A stretch of DNA of 64,000 bases from positions 62,001-126,000 of the forward strand of contig JAPKMP010000003.1 of NCBI GenBank assembly GCA_026645935.1. The letters run 5' to 3'. Below, in pieces: positions 24,398-32,733 of this stretch. The stretch is from Candidatus Villigracilaceae bacterium (lineage in GTDB: Bacteria > Chloroflexota > Anaerolineae > Anaerolineales > Villigracilaceae). The stretch's first letter is position 1, and the number at the start of each line of letters is the position of its first letter. The notes under the pieces are model-generated. The model was not told the origin of the DNA. It saw only the letters and a list, made by a program, of their open reading frames with translations, and made no database searches. The translations under genes were made by a program, and so were the position numbers.

Positions 24398-26941
24398 CTA
24401 TTTCAACAACTGTTCCAGGATCGCAAACGTCTCCGCCCTGCCCCCATGCCCGTTCTCCCCGCCGGGACCCACACACGAAGGGCAGCCGTCTTCGCAGGCG
24501 CAATCGTTTACGAGTTCTTGCGCACGGCGGATCAATTCGTCGTGCAATTCGAATAATTTCGCGCTGAAACCGATTCCCGCCGGGACGAGGTCATACAGAA
24601 CTACAGACGGCAGACCTCCGACCGCGGACCACGCGGGTTCAGCGTAAATTCCGAGGTCGCCCGCATCGCACATCAGAAACAATGGAGCAAGGTTACCCAG
24701 CACGAATCCCAATCCCGTCAAACCGCTCCGGATGCGCACATTCTGCTCCACTTTGCGATGGCAGCTCTGGCAGAGTGTGGTCAGATTTTCGAGGCGGTTG
24801 GCTTCCTCGTGATTCACCTTTCCATCCTGAATAAAAGCACGGAAGGGAATCATGTGATGCACGTCATGTTCGCGATTCGTCTCCGCCGCGCCGCATACCT
24901 GACATTTGAACTGGTCCCGTTTTCGGACTGCGAGTCTTATCTTTTGCCAGTCCGGTCCGTAGTCGTTCGGGTCGTTTGTCCATAGGCCGGCATCGCGCAA
25001 TGTTTTCAGCGCGGATTCGGAAAGGGTCAGCCAATAGCCTGTTGTTTGTAACTCGGAAGGCGGCATGTCGAGCGGCTCCTGCCCAAGATTCTCGTTCGTG
25101 AACCAGCGCAGTTTGCGAAACCCAACGACTTGCGTGGTGACTTGGATTTCGCCATACGCCTTCTCCCCGCCGGGGACGGCGGATTGAGCCTGCCGAGCCG
25201 TGATCAGAATTTCCGATTGCTGCTGGGCTTCGGTGTAATAGTCCAAGCCAACAGGCACAAGGTGGGCAATGTGATTATCGATATCGAGTTCCTTCACAAA
25301 ATATTGCTGGGCTTCGTGCATGTAGATCGCGCCGGGGTGGACCATCCAATTCGCCGATTCGCCGTCCACTGTGCCAACGATCATCGGTTTGCCATCCGCA
25401 TCGGCGGATTGCAAGACCACACCTTGCGGCGATGCGGAACGCAGTGAAATGTTCGCAGCGGGATAGGCATCCTGCATCCAGAAATATTTTTCGTTCGAGA
25501 AATGCGCTTCGTTGTTGGAAAGCAGAAATTGAAGATACTCCTCGATCAATTCCCAGGACAAGGAGCCGAAGCCCTCCCCTTTTTGAAACGGCAGTTCGAA
25601 CATGGCGCAGCGCAGGTGATTAAGCAAAATCAACAGATGATTCGGGTTGACCAGCGCCATCTCGGGCGAACGTTCGAAGAAATATTCAGGATGATGCGCC
25701 AGGAACTGATCGAGCGGGTTGGAATTGGTGATCAAAACCGCAGCAGCTGGAGTATCCCCGCGCCCGGCGCGACCGGCTTGCTGGCGGGCGCTGGCTATCG
25801 TACCGGGATACCCAACCATGAGCGCCGCGCCCAGTCCGCCGATGTCAATGCCGAGTTCGAGGGCGTTTGTGGCGACAACGGTTTTGACAGAGCCGTCGCG
25901 CAAGCCTTGTTCAATTTCACGGCGTTGTCGAGGGAGGTAGCCGGAGCGATAGCCGCGGATGAGGTTATTGGTAATTGGGGATTGGTAATTGGAAGATGGA
26001 GAATTGGAGATTAGAGATTGGAAATTGGTAAGGAGGATTTCCACGCTTCTTCGAGTCCGTGCAAAGATGACAGATTGGATATTCCGTTTCAACAAATCCA
26101 TTCCCAGCCGTACGCCTTCGAGTAGACTGCTTTTCCGCAAGCCGAGGGTCGGATTCAAAACGGGCGGGTTGTAGATGATGAAATGGCGCGGCCCTCGCGA
26201 GGAACCGTCGTCATCCACCAGTTCGACAGGTTCCTCGATGAGGGTTTTGGCTAATTCCTTTGGATTACCGATGGTTGCCGACGAAAGGATGAACTGCGGT
26301 TTCGCGCCGTAGAATTTCGCCACGCGTTTGAGTCTGCGAATCACATTGGCGACGTGCGAGCCGAAAACTCCGCGGTAGGTGTGGGTTTCGTCGATGACCA
26401 CAAACTTGAGATTCGAGAAGAAGTCGCTCCAGTTGGCATGATGCGGGAGGATGCCTGTGTGAAGCATGTCGGGGTTGGTCAGGATGATGTTGGCAGTTTT
26501 TCGAATGACGGGGCGATGGGACTGGGGAGTGTCTCCATCATAGATTGCCGATTTTAGATTTGCGATTGAAGATTGAAAAGATTCGAGGTTCGATTGTTGA
26601 TCCTGGGTGAGCGCTTTGGTGGGGAAGAGATATAACGCGCGAGAATGCGAATCTTCAATCAACTTTGCAAGGACGGGCAGGTTGTAGGCAAGGGTCTTTC
26701 CGCTGGCAGTGCCGGTGGCGAGGATGAGGTTTAGTCCGGCGCGGGCATGAGTCCAGGCTGTCAGTTGATGGGAGTAGAGCAGGGAAATGTTCCGGGAAGA
26801 TAAGGCTTTTCGAAGCGATTCAGGCATATCGTTCGGGAAAGGATGCGTCTGTGCGGCGCGAGGTGGAGTCGTCTGCCAGGCAACAAGGCTTGGCGCGGTT
26901 TCTTCATCCTGTTTCCAAAAATCCAGAAGCGATGAAAGCAT
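24398..26941 (-). CDS. MrfA-like DEAD/DEAH helicase with HNH domain
   Basis: An 847 aa superfamily 2 helicase. Walker A is TGTASGKTLAY (about residue 80), Walker B is VIDETHTYRGVFGSH (about 195) and the C-terminal lobe has ELGIDIGGLGAALMVGYPGT with QQAGRAGRG. The C-terminal DUF1998-like region ends in CACEDGCPSCVGPGG, the four-cysteine metal site of YprA/MrfA proteins, which act in DNA repair. Between about residues 660 and 735 is an HNH-type zinc motif (CQVCGAAET, HDVHHMIPF, CQSCHRKVE), which ordinary MrfA does not have. I start at 26941, 5 bp after the upstream gene, instead of 27067. Two linker segments have repetitive Ser/Asn/Gln sequence. Confidence 0.85.
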   Translation of the reverse strand: MLSSLLDFWKQDEETAPSLVAWQTTPPRAAQTHPFPNDMPESLRKALSSRNISLLYSHQLTAWTHARAGLNLILATGTASGKTLAYNLPVLAKLIEDSHSRALYLFPTKALTQDQQSNLESFQSSIANLKSAIYDGDTPQSHRPVIRKTANIILTNPDMLHTGILPHHANWSDFFSNLKFVVIDETHTYRGVFGSHVANVIRRLKRVAKFYGAKPQFILSSATIGNPKELAKTLIEEPVELVDDDGSSRGPRHFIIYNPPVLNPTLGLRKSSLLEGVRLGMDLLKRNIQSVIFARTRRSVEILLTNFQSLISNSPSSNYQSPITNNLIRGYRSGYLPRQRREIEQGLRDGSVKTVVATNALELGIDIGGLGAALMVGYPGTIASARQQAGRAGRGDTPAAAVLITNSNPLDQFLAHHPEYFFERSPEMALVNPNHLLILLNHLRCAMFELPFQKGEGFGSLSWELIEEYLQFLLSNNEAHFSNEKYFWMQDAYPAANISLRSASPQGVVLQSADADGKPMIVGTVDGESANWMVHPGAIYMHEAQQYFVKELDIDNHIAHLVPVGLDYYTEAQQQSEILITARQAQSAVPGGEKAYGEIQVTTQVVGFRKLRWFTNENLGQEPLDMPPSELQTTGYWLTLSESALKTLRDAGLWTNDPNDYGPDWQKIRLAVRKRDQFKCQVCGAAETNREHDVHHMIPFRAFIQDGKVNHEEANRLENLTTLCQSCHRKVEQNVRIRSGLTGLGFVLGNLAPLFLMCDAGDLGIYAEPAWSAVGGLPSVVLYDLVPAGIGFSAKLFELHDELIRRAQELVNDCACEDGCPSCVGPGGENGHGGRAETFAILEQLLK

Positions 26942-26946
26942 GAGAG

Positions 26947-27957
26947 TCAATCCACAGGTTCGCTGCGTTCCTTGTGAAGAGTGCGGAACGCCCACGCGCC
27001 GACTCCCAGCGGAAACCAAAAGGTGGCGGCGCGATAGAGCAGGGTGATGACGACGGATTGACTCCAATTGACGTTGAGTGAGGTCAGTGCAATGGGCATG
27101 ATGCCTTCGACGATGCCAATGCCGGATGGTGTGGGCGAAACGATTAGAAAAAGATACGCCATCGAAAACCCGGCGATGATGGTGCCTGCCGAGAACGGGA
27201 CTTCAAATGCAAGAAAAGAGCAGACGAGAATCATCATCAACAATCCCTTGTCGAAGATACCCCACAGGACGGGGCGGACCAGGCTGGACGGTTTTTCCGT
27301 CAACCCTGAGAAGCCGTCCGCTATCTCATGGGCAAACCCGTGTGCGCGATCTTCGCTGAGATAATTTTCCCTGCGAAAAAGATGCACGATGCGGTTGACT
27401 CCGCGTGCAAATTTCGCGAGCAGGTTCCCCAGTTTTTCGGCGGACCGATACCCGATGTATAGAACAGATCCGTAGGTGGCGGCGATTCCAAACAGGAAGA
27501 GCGAAGCGGAGATTTCCCCGGCGTTCAAATCGTTGCGGCGGATGAGAACGATCAATCCCAACGCAAGGATGACAAGAAACGCCGCCTGGTCGAGCAGGAG
27601 GAATAACGCCGCCGCCACCGTGACCTTGCCGGTGGGATGCCCGCGACGATGCGCCTCCGCCGCGAAGAGGGCGACTCCGCCTGCCCCGGCGGTTGGCGCC
27701 ACCACGTTAATAAAGTTCGCCGCTGTGGCAATACGGCTGAGCGTGAAGACATCGTCGTGGACCCCAAGTAAATGAAAGACGGATTGGTACATGCGCCCGC
27801 TGGAGATGAACCAAACGATCTGAATCAAAAGCGCAAGCAGGAAGAAACCTATATGCGCCTTTTGCAAAGTGAGAAGAATGGTTTCGAGTTCGCTGAAGCT
27901 AAGCGCAGCCACAATCACGCCAAGGAACAGAATAACGAAAACCAATACTTTCCTCAT
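26947..27957 (-). CDS. Flippase-like membrane protein (LPG-synthase TM domain family)
   Basis: A 336 aa integral membrane protein of the UPF0104/YbhN family, similar to the membrane half of lysylphosphatidylglycerol synthase (MprF). About eight helices are predicted. Typical family features are AATAANFINVVAPTAGAGGVALF and SPTPSGIGIVEG. The cytosolic aminoacyl-transfer domain of MprF is absent, so a lipid or polyprenyl-glycan translocation role is more likely than lysyl transfer. I use the ATG at 27957 because the longer ORF overlaps the small lipoprotein gene. The helicase gene follows after 5 bp. Confidence 0.75.
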   Translation of the reverse strand: MRKVLVFVILFLGVIVAALSFSELETILLTLQKAHIGFFLLALLIQIVWFISSGRMYQSVFHLLGVHDDVFTLSRIATAANFINVVAPTAGAGGVALFAAEAHRRGHPTGKVTVAAALFLLLDQAAFLVILALGLIVLIRRNDLNAGEISASLFLFGIAATYGSVLYIGYRSAEKLGNLLAKFARGVNRIVHLFRRENYLSEDRAHGFAHEIADGFSGLTEKPSSLVRPVLWGIFDKGLLMMILVCSFLAFEVPFSAGTIIAGFSMAYLFLIVSPTPSGIGIVEGIMPIALTSLNVNWSQSVVITLLYRAATFWFPLGVGAWAFRTLHKERSEPVD

Positions 27958-27988
27958 ATGCTGCGCTTCACCGTGAATCCCCAAAACC

Positions 27989-28096
27989 CTACGGCGCGGC
28001 GACTGGCGTCGGTGTTTCACCGACCAGGCGTTTACCGCAGGCTGACAGAATGATTAACGCCAGGATTACAAAAGTGCCATGAAGACTGTTACGCAT
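27989..28096 (-). CDS. Small lipoprotein (35 aa)
   Basis: This frame, below the size limit of the ORF track, runs from an ATG at 28096 to a TAG at 27989-27991. It encodes a hydrophobic signal (GTFVILALIILSACG) with a clear lipobox Cys20, followed by only about 15 residues (KRLVGETPTPVAAP). GAGGAATT precedes the start. It lies 31 bp upstream of the flippase-like gene. Very small lipoproteins of this kind are seldom annotated. The pattern is convincing but no family is recognised. Confidence 0.55.
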   Translation of the reverse strand: MRNSLHGTFVILALIILSACGKRLVGETPTPVAAP

Positions 28097-28267
28097 AATT
28101 CCTCGTCAGTACTCTAATGCGCCTAGGATTGTAACAAACATTGACAACCCGCCTGAGTCAATACCATTGACAAATATCAATGAATGAGCTTCGAATTTTG
28201 CCGGCAAACAAAAAAACCCGCTACCATAAATGATTGGACTTTTCCTTCATAAAGTACATTTCGACCC
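28097..28267. other. Intergenic region upstream of the small lipoprotein
   Basis: No gene is seen. The minus strand contains TTGTCA and TACAAT elements around 28130-28160 that could form the lipoprotein promoter, but the spacing is not good. Two copies of an ATTGACA-like sequence lie about 25 bp apart. Confidence 0.3.
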
Positions 28268-28672
28268 CTATTTGATCACATCCGCTATCGTGGTCTTTTC
28301 CAACTTGTTCGAGACGTAGTCCCGAATGTCCTTGAAGACCTTCGTCAGTTTCTTCTCTTTTTCAATAGGTGTTGATTCGTAAAAATTCTCGCTGACCGAT
28401 TCTGTAGGGGCGAGAGCGCCGTCGAATAACCGAATGACGTCGGCAAGAGGAATCTGGTCAGGGCGTTTGGCGAGACGATAACCGCCTTTTTGCCCCTTGG
28501 CGCTGCGGAGGAAATGAGCGCGTTTGAGCGCCAGCATCAATTGCTCCAAGAATTTGGGTGGGATTCCCTGCGCGGTAGCGATCGTGTCAATGGAAATGAA
28601 ACCTTCACCCTCATTGCGGGCAAGATAGACAAGGGCGAGGAGGGCATATTCACTACGGGTGGTTAATTTCAT
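28268..28672 (-). CDS. Rrf2-family transcriptional regulator
   Basis: A 134 aa Rrf2 protein. The N-terminal winged helix-turn-helix is MKLTTRSEYALLALVYLARN with IDTIATAQGIPPKFLEQLMLAL and GGYRLAK. The protein contains no cysteine, so it cannot bind an Fe-S cluster in the way IscR, NsrR or RsrR do. It is closer in this respect to CymR-like or ligand-sensing Rrf2 members. It is divergent from pstSCAB. Palindromic sites lie in both promoters, which makes control of phosphate uptake plausible, though not established. Confidence 0.88.
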   Translation of the reverse strand: MKLTTRSEYALLALVYLARNEGEGFISIDTIATAQGIPPKFLEQLMLALKRAHFLRSAKGQKGGYRLAKRPDQIPLADVIRLFDGALAPTESVSENFYESTPIEKEKKLTKVFKDIRDYVSNKLEKTTIADVIK

Positions 28673-28700
28673 TTCAAAACTCTACTTTCTTGATTTGACC

Positions 28701-28737
28701 TACTGAGGCAGTATAGTATAAAAAATAAGCGTGTCAA
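28701..28737 (-). promoter_or_regulatory. Rrf2 gene promoter with palindrome
   Basis: On the minus strand TTGACA near 28731-28737 and TATACT about 16 bp later form a promoter. Just downstream, TACTGAGGCAGTA at 28701-28713 has 5-bp arms around AGG and is placed to act as an autoregulatory operator. Confidence 0.55.
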
Positions 28738-28775
28738 GCTGGGTGCTTTTCTTCTCATCAAATGATTTTCAGGTC

Positions 28776-28804
28776 TTGACATAATTCAGCCGTTGAATTA
28801 TGAT
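28776..28804 (+). promoter_or_regulatory. Strong promoter of the pst operon
   Basis: TTGACA at 28776-28781 and TATGAT at 28799-28804 are separated by 17 bp, an almost ideal sigma70-type promoter. The expected start near 28811 gives a leader of about 145 nt before pstS. No Pho box was recognised. Confidence 0.75.
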
Positions 28805-28817
28805 TTTAGGAAATAAG

Positions 28818-28918
28818 CCTATTGGATTACTAGGAATTCATAAAATGTTGATCTCTGAAGCCTAGGTCAGAAAGATACGCATTTTTTATTTCCTTCAAAT
28901 CCCTACTAAACCAATAGG
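28818..28918. promoter_or_regulatory. Pair of inverted 17-bp operator-like sites in the pst leader
   Basis: CCTATTGGATTACTAGG at 28818-28834 recurs in inverted orientation at 28902-28918 as CCTACTAAACCAATAGG. The two copies differ at only two positions. The first lies just after the expected transcription start. The paired arrangement suggests dimer binding with looping, or alternatively a long-range RNA stem in the leader. Confidence 0.6.
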
Positions 28919-28954
28919 ATTTATAAAAATAATTGACATAATTGGAGAAACAAT

Positions 28955-29950
28955 ATGCAAAAACAAACCATAACCTGGCTGTCTCTTCTTTTGGTTTTGG
29001 CGGTATCCCTCACAGCGTGTGGGACTGCCGCGCCGGAAGCAACAGCCGGCCCTGAGTCTGAGGCGCTTGCTTCATCCGAATTGAGCGGCACACTGTCCAT
29101 CTCTGGCGCGTTCGCCCTCTACCCCATGATGACCGTTTGGGCGGATGAGTTTAGCAAGCTCCACCCGAATGTTCAGTTCGATGTGCAAGGCGGCGGCGCT
29201 GGCAAAGGCATGACCGATACTATCGCGGGCGCAGTGGATATTGGCATGATCTCGCGCAGTATCAAGGAAGAAGAAACCGCGCAAGGCATCTTCTGGGTGT
29301 CGGTGACGAAGGATGCGGTCTTCCCGATCATCAATGTTGAGAATCCAGTGGCAGAGCAATTGATGGCGCAAGGCATTACACAGGAAACCTACAACAAGAT
29401 CTACATCACAGGTGAGATCACAACATGGGGTGAAGTCGTTGGCGACCCGGCCATCACCGACAAGATCAATGTGTTCACCCGCTCGGATGCGGCTGGCGCA
29501 GCCGAGCAATGGGCAAAGTATAGCGGCGGCGAAGCACAGGAAGACCTGCTTGGTATCGGTGTGAACGGTGAACCTTCCATGCTCGACACCGTGTTGAAAG
29601 ACCCACTTGGCATCGGCTTCGGCAATCTCAACAGCATCTTTGATCTGAGCAATGGCAATCTCGTTCCTGGAATCTTCATCCCTCCAATCGATATCAATGA
29701 GAACGGTACAGCAGATGCAGGCGAAGTTTACAAAGTAAAGGAAGATGCCTTCAGCGCAGTGGCAAACGGAACGTATCCCTCTCCTCCCGCCCGTTTTGAA
29801 AACCTTGCCACGCTCGGCAAACCCGAAGGGCTCGAACTTGAATTCGTCAAATGGATCCTGACCGATGGTCAACAGTATTTGGAAGCGGCAGGCTATGTCC
29901 CGCTCACCCCGGAGCAACAAGCCGAGTCTCTCGCGAAGCTTGAACAATGA
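28955..29950 (+). CDS. pstS: Phosphate-binding lipoprotein
   Basis: A 331 aa periplasmic or surface-anchored phosphate-binding protein. The lipoprotein signal is LVLAVSLTACGTAAP. The mature part starts GTLSISGAFALYPMMTVWADEF and contains GGGAGKGMTDTIAGAVDIGMISR, the phosphate-contact region of PstS. GVNGEPSMLDTVLKDPLGIGFGN is also typical of the family. It is the first gene of pstSCAB and its stop overlaps the pstC start by ATGA. Confidence 0.92.
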   Translation: MQKQTITWLSLLLVLAVSLTACGTAAPEATAGPESEALASSELSGTLSISGAFALYPMMTVWADEFSKLHPNVQFDVQGGGAGKGMTDTIAGAVDIGMISRSIKEEETAQGIFWVSVTKDAVFPIINVENPVAEQLMAQGITQETYNKIYITGEITTWGEVVGDPAITDKINVFTRSDAAGAAEQWAKYSGGEAQEDLLGIGVNGEPSMLDTVLKDPLGIGFGNLNSIFDLSNGNLVPGIFIPPIDINENGTADAGEVYKVKEDAFSAVANGTYPSPPARFENLATLGKPEGLELEFVKWILTDGQQYLEAAGYVPLTPEQQAESLAKLEQ

Positions 29951-30924
29951 GCGAAATCGAATTGACACAAATGAAAATGGAAGGGCGGCTAAGCCGCCCT
30001 TCCACGCCGTCTCGCGCCAGAACGAATCGAGCCGCACAACGCACATTCTTTATCATCACGCTGGTGCCTGTGGTGCTTATCATCATTGTGGCAACGGCAT
30101 TGGTTGTCCGCGCTTACCCCATTTTGAATTCTTACAGTTTTAGCGAATTGTTATTTGGCGATATTTGGCGGCCCAACGATGGTCAATTTGGTTTTCGTCC
30201 GTTCATTCTTGGCACTCTGTGGGTGACAACCGTTGGTGTACTGCTTGCTGTTCCACCCTGCTTACTGGTGTCAGTCTACCTCGCGGAATATGCCCATAAC
30301 CGTCTTCGTACCATCGCCAAACCCATTCTGGATGTGCTCGCCGCCATCCCGCCCGTCGTCTATGGCGTGTGGGGATTGCTGTCCATCGTGCCGTTCGTGG
30401 ATGACGTGCTTGCGCCTCTCTCTGAACGTTGGCTTGGTTCTATTCCCTTTTTAGCAGTTACCCAGCCGACAGGATTCGGAATCCTCGCAGGCGGAATTGT
30501 GCTTGCCGTGATGATTGCCCCGCTGATTATCTCGGTGATCTTTGAAGTGCTCTCCACTGTCCCCAATGACTTGCGTCACGCGGCTCTTGCCGTTGGCGCG
30601 ACCCAATGGCAGACCATTCGCACTATCGTCCTGCCGCAAGTCCTGCCCGGCATTGTTGCCGCCATTGTGCTGGGAGCCTCGCGTGCGTTGGGCGAGACCA
30701 TCGCCGTGCTGATGGTGGTGGGAAACGTCCCGCAAATTCCCACTTCTGTTTTTGATACTGCCTATCCGCTGCCCGCGCTGATCGCCAACAACTACGGCGA
30801 GATGATGTCCATTCCGCTGTATGATGCGGCGCTGCTCGGGGCGGCTTTGGTTTTATTGGTGGTCATCCTCATCTTTAACATTCTTTCCACGCTGGTACTC
30901 CAGCGTTTCTTGAGGCGTTCATGA
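29947..30924 (+). CDS. pstC: Phosphate ABC transporter permease PstC
   Basis: A 325 aa inner-membrane permease with six predicted helices. The EAA loop is LRHAALAVGATQWQTIRTIVLPQVLPG, followed by GASRALGETIAVLMVVGN, both typical of PstC. The N-terminal tail of about 35 residues is unusual because codons 11-20 lie in a perfect 27-bp palindrome (peptide MEGRLSRPS). The start overlaps the pstS stop. It overlaps pstA by 4 bp at its own end. Confidence 0.92.
   Translation: MSEIELTQMKMEGRLSRPSTPSRARTNRAAQRTFFIITLVPVVLIIIVATALVVRAYPILNSYSFSELLFGDIWRPNDGQFGFRPFILGTLWVTTVGVLLAVPPCLLVSVYLAEYAHNRLRTIAKPILDVLAAIPPVVYGVWGLLSIVPFVDDVLAPLSERWLGSIPFLAVTQPTGFGILAGGIVLAVMIAPLIISVIFEVLSTVPNDLRHAALAVGATQWQTIRTIVLPQVLPGIVAAIVLGASRALGETIAVLMVVGNVPQIPTSVFDTAYPLPALIANNYGEMMSIPLYDAALLGAALVLLVVILIFNILSTLVLQRFLRRS
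29978..30004. repeat. Perfect palindrome inside the 5' end of pstC
   Basis: Arms of 13 bp (TGGAAGGGCGGCT and its exact complement) flank a single A. The hairpin lies 28 bp past the pstS stop and is translated as part of pstC. It would form a very stable RNA stem that can protect the pstS message and lower pstC translation or transcription. Confidence 0.85.
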
Positions 30925-31790
30925 GATTCAAGAAAAAACACTCTGAACGGCGTCATATCGTCGAACTTTCCATCAAGATCATCATGTGGCTGGCGCTCCT
31001 GATCGTTGCAGGTGCACTTGGTTTAATTTTATGGACGATCATCTCACGCGGACTTCCTTCGCTTTCATGGGAAATGGTCTCGCAAGTCCCCAAAGGCGGA
31101 TATTACATGGGCAAAGGTGGCGGCATTCTTAACGCCATCATCGGCTCGGCATATCTCGCCACAGGCGGAACTTTCCTTGCCATGCTGTTGAGCGTGCCGA
31201 TTGCGCTCTATCTCAAAGCCTATCTCGGTAAATCACGCTGGGGTGAGTACGTCCGCCTCTCGCTGGATGTGTTGTGGGGCATTCCTTCGATTGTGTATGG
31301 CGCATTCGGTTTTGCGTTGATGATCCTTTTGGGAATGCGTGCTTCATTGCTCGCAGGCATCATCGTTCTAGCGCTGGTTGAATTGCCCATCATGACCCGC
31401 GCCATGGACGAAGTTATCCGCCGTATGCCCGCAGACTTGGAACATGCCGCCCTCGCGCTTGGTTCCACCAAATTTGAAGTGGCTATGAACGTAGTCACAC
31501 GCCAAATGCTGCCCGGCATCATCACCGCCATTCTACTTGCCTTCGGGCGCGGCATCGGTGACGCGGCCTCGGTGCTGTTCACCGCAGGTTACACCGACCG
31601 AATCACCACCTCGTTGATGAATCCAACTGCGTCTCTCCCTTTGGCGGTCTTCTTCCAACTCGGTTCCCCCTACCCCGAAGTCCGCGAGCGCGGATATGCC
31701 GCCGCCCTGATTTTGACCATCATCGTGCTGCTCGTCAGTTTTGGTTCGCGCTGGTTGTCGGCAAGATTAAATCGGTACTCGATCAAATAA
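30921..31790 (+). CDS. pstA: Phosphate ABC transporter permease PstA
   Basis: A 289 aa permease with six predicted helices. Family signatures are IIGSAYLATGGTFLAMLLSVPIALYL, LEHAALALGSTKFEVAMNVVTRQMLPG (EAA loop) and AFGRGIGDAASVLFTAGYTD. It starts in an ATGA overlap with pstC. It is followed by an 85-bp dispersed repeat before pstB. Confidence 0.92.
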   Translation: MRFKKKHSERRHIVELSIKIIMWLALLIVAGALGLILWTIISRGLPSLSWEMVSQVPKGGYYMGKGGGILNAIIGSAYLATGGTFLAMLLSVPIALYLKAYLGKSRWGEYVRLSLDVLWGIPSIVYGAFGFALMILLGMRASLLAGIIVLALVELPIMTRAMDEVIRRMPADLEHAALALGSTKFEVAMNVVTRQMLPGIITAILLAFGRGIGDAASVLFTAGYTDRITTSLMNPTASLPLAVFFQLGSPYPEVRERGYAAALILTIIVLLVSFGSRWLSARLNRYSIK

Positions 31791-31796
31791 CATCGT

Positions 31797-31881
31797 CATT
31801 GCGAGGGCAAAGCCCGAAACAATCTCAGACCCAATCATAAGATTGCTTCGTCGGGAAGAACACCCTCCTCGCAATGACAGA
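31797..31881. repeat. MITE-like repeat, GTCATTGCGAGG family, within the pst operon
   Basis: The element begins GTCATTGCGAGGG and ends with CCTCGCAATGAC, so its ends are inverted repeats of at least 11 bp. Internally AACAATCT...AGATTG forms a second stem. Closely related copies are at 34792-34866 and 63757-63832. No transposase is encoded. Confidence 0.8.
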
Positions 31882-31893
31882 AAAGGACGATAT

Positions 31894-32652
31894 ATGAACA
31901 ACACCCACATCCAAGTTAATAACCTCAATGCCTATTACGGCAAGCAACACGCCCTGAAAGATATTAATATTGAAATCCCAAAGAACCAGATCACCGTCAT
32001 TATGGGACCCAGTGGCTGCGGCAAGACCACTTTATTAAAAACCTTCAACCGATTCTTTGAACTGACCGAAGACGTCAAACTCACCGGCGAAGTACTGGTG
32101 GACGGCGAAAACATCTACGACCCTGCGGTGGACGTAACCGAAGTCCGCAAGGTGGTTGGGCTGCTGGCACAGCGTCCTTCACCCCTGCCCATGTCCATCT
32201 ACGACAATGTCGTCTACGGCATGCGCATCCACCAGATGAAGAAAGAACGCGCCGAATATAAAAAATCCGTGCGGCATTATTTGGAAATTGCAGGCTTATG
32301 GGAAGAAGTCCAAAAGCGGATGCACGACCCCGCGACCTCTCTTTCCATCGGACAGCAACAGCGCCTCTGCCTCGCCCGCGGCCTGGCAGTCGAACCGGAA
32401 ATTATCCTCGGCGACGAACCCACCTCCGCGCTCGACCCGATCTCCTCACAGAACATCGAAAGCCGTTTGATCGAATTGAAGAAGGATTACACCATCGTCA
32501 TCGTGACGCACACGCTGCGTCAGGCAAAGCGATTGGCAGATCATGTCATTTATATGTATCTCGGCGAAGTTGCAGAAGCCGGACCTGCGCACGATGTATT
32601 CAACAACCCCAAACACGAACGGACGAAGCAGTATTTGGAAGGATTGTTCTAA
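31894..32652 (+). CDS. pstB: Phosphate ABC transporter ATPase
   Basis: The start at 31894 gives MNNTHIQVNNLNAYYGKQHAL and 252 aa. The upstream extension in the ORF track is translated repeat DNA. Walker A is GPSGCGKTTLLKTFNR, the signature motif is LSIGQQQRLCLARGL, Walker B is IILGDEPTSALDP and the H-loop VIVTHTLRQAKRLADH. The signature has Ile in place of the usual Gly (LSGGQ). No PhoU or PhoB/PhoR gene follows in the window. Confidence 0.92.
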   Translation: MNNTHIQVNNLNAYYGKQHALKDINIEIPKNQITVIMGPSGCGKTTLLKTFNRFFELTEDVKLTGEVLVDGENIYDPAVDVTEVRKVVGLLAQRPSPLPMSIYDNVVYGMRIHQMKKERAEYKKSVRHYLEIAGLWEEVQKRMHDPATSLSIGQQQRLCLARGLAVEPEIILGDEPTSALDPISSQNIESRLIELKKDYTIVIVTHTLRQAKRLADHVIYMYLGEVAEAGPAHDVFNNPKHERTKQYLEGLF

Positions 32653-32661
32653 TTTTTCGAT

Positions 32662-32732
32662 ATGACACTCTGAGTGGAGAGTCTCTTGTATTGCAGTTGA
32701 GACCCTTTTCCATCGCTCAGGGTGACAACATA
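32662..32732. repeat. Dispersed palindromic repeat after pstB
   Basis: The sequence begins TGACACTCTGAGTGGA and ends ATCGCTCAGGGTGACAAC, the same terminal motif as the copy at 16870-16977. It lies between the convergent pstB and methyltransferase genes. The ends are complementary, so it may also serve as a weak terminator. Confidence 0.55.
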
Positions 32733-32733
32733 A

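Noticed and set aside
25965-26035. ATTGG repeats as a CRISPR array
   Set aside because: The units are short, degenerate and without regular spacers, and they are read in frame in the helicase.
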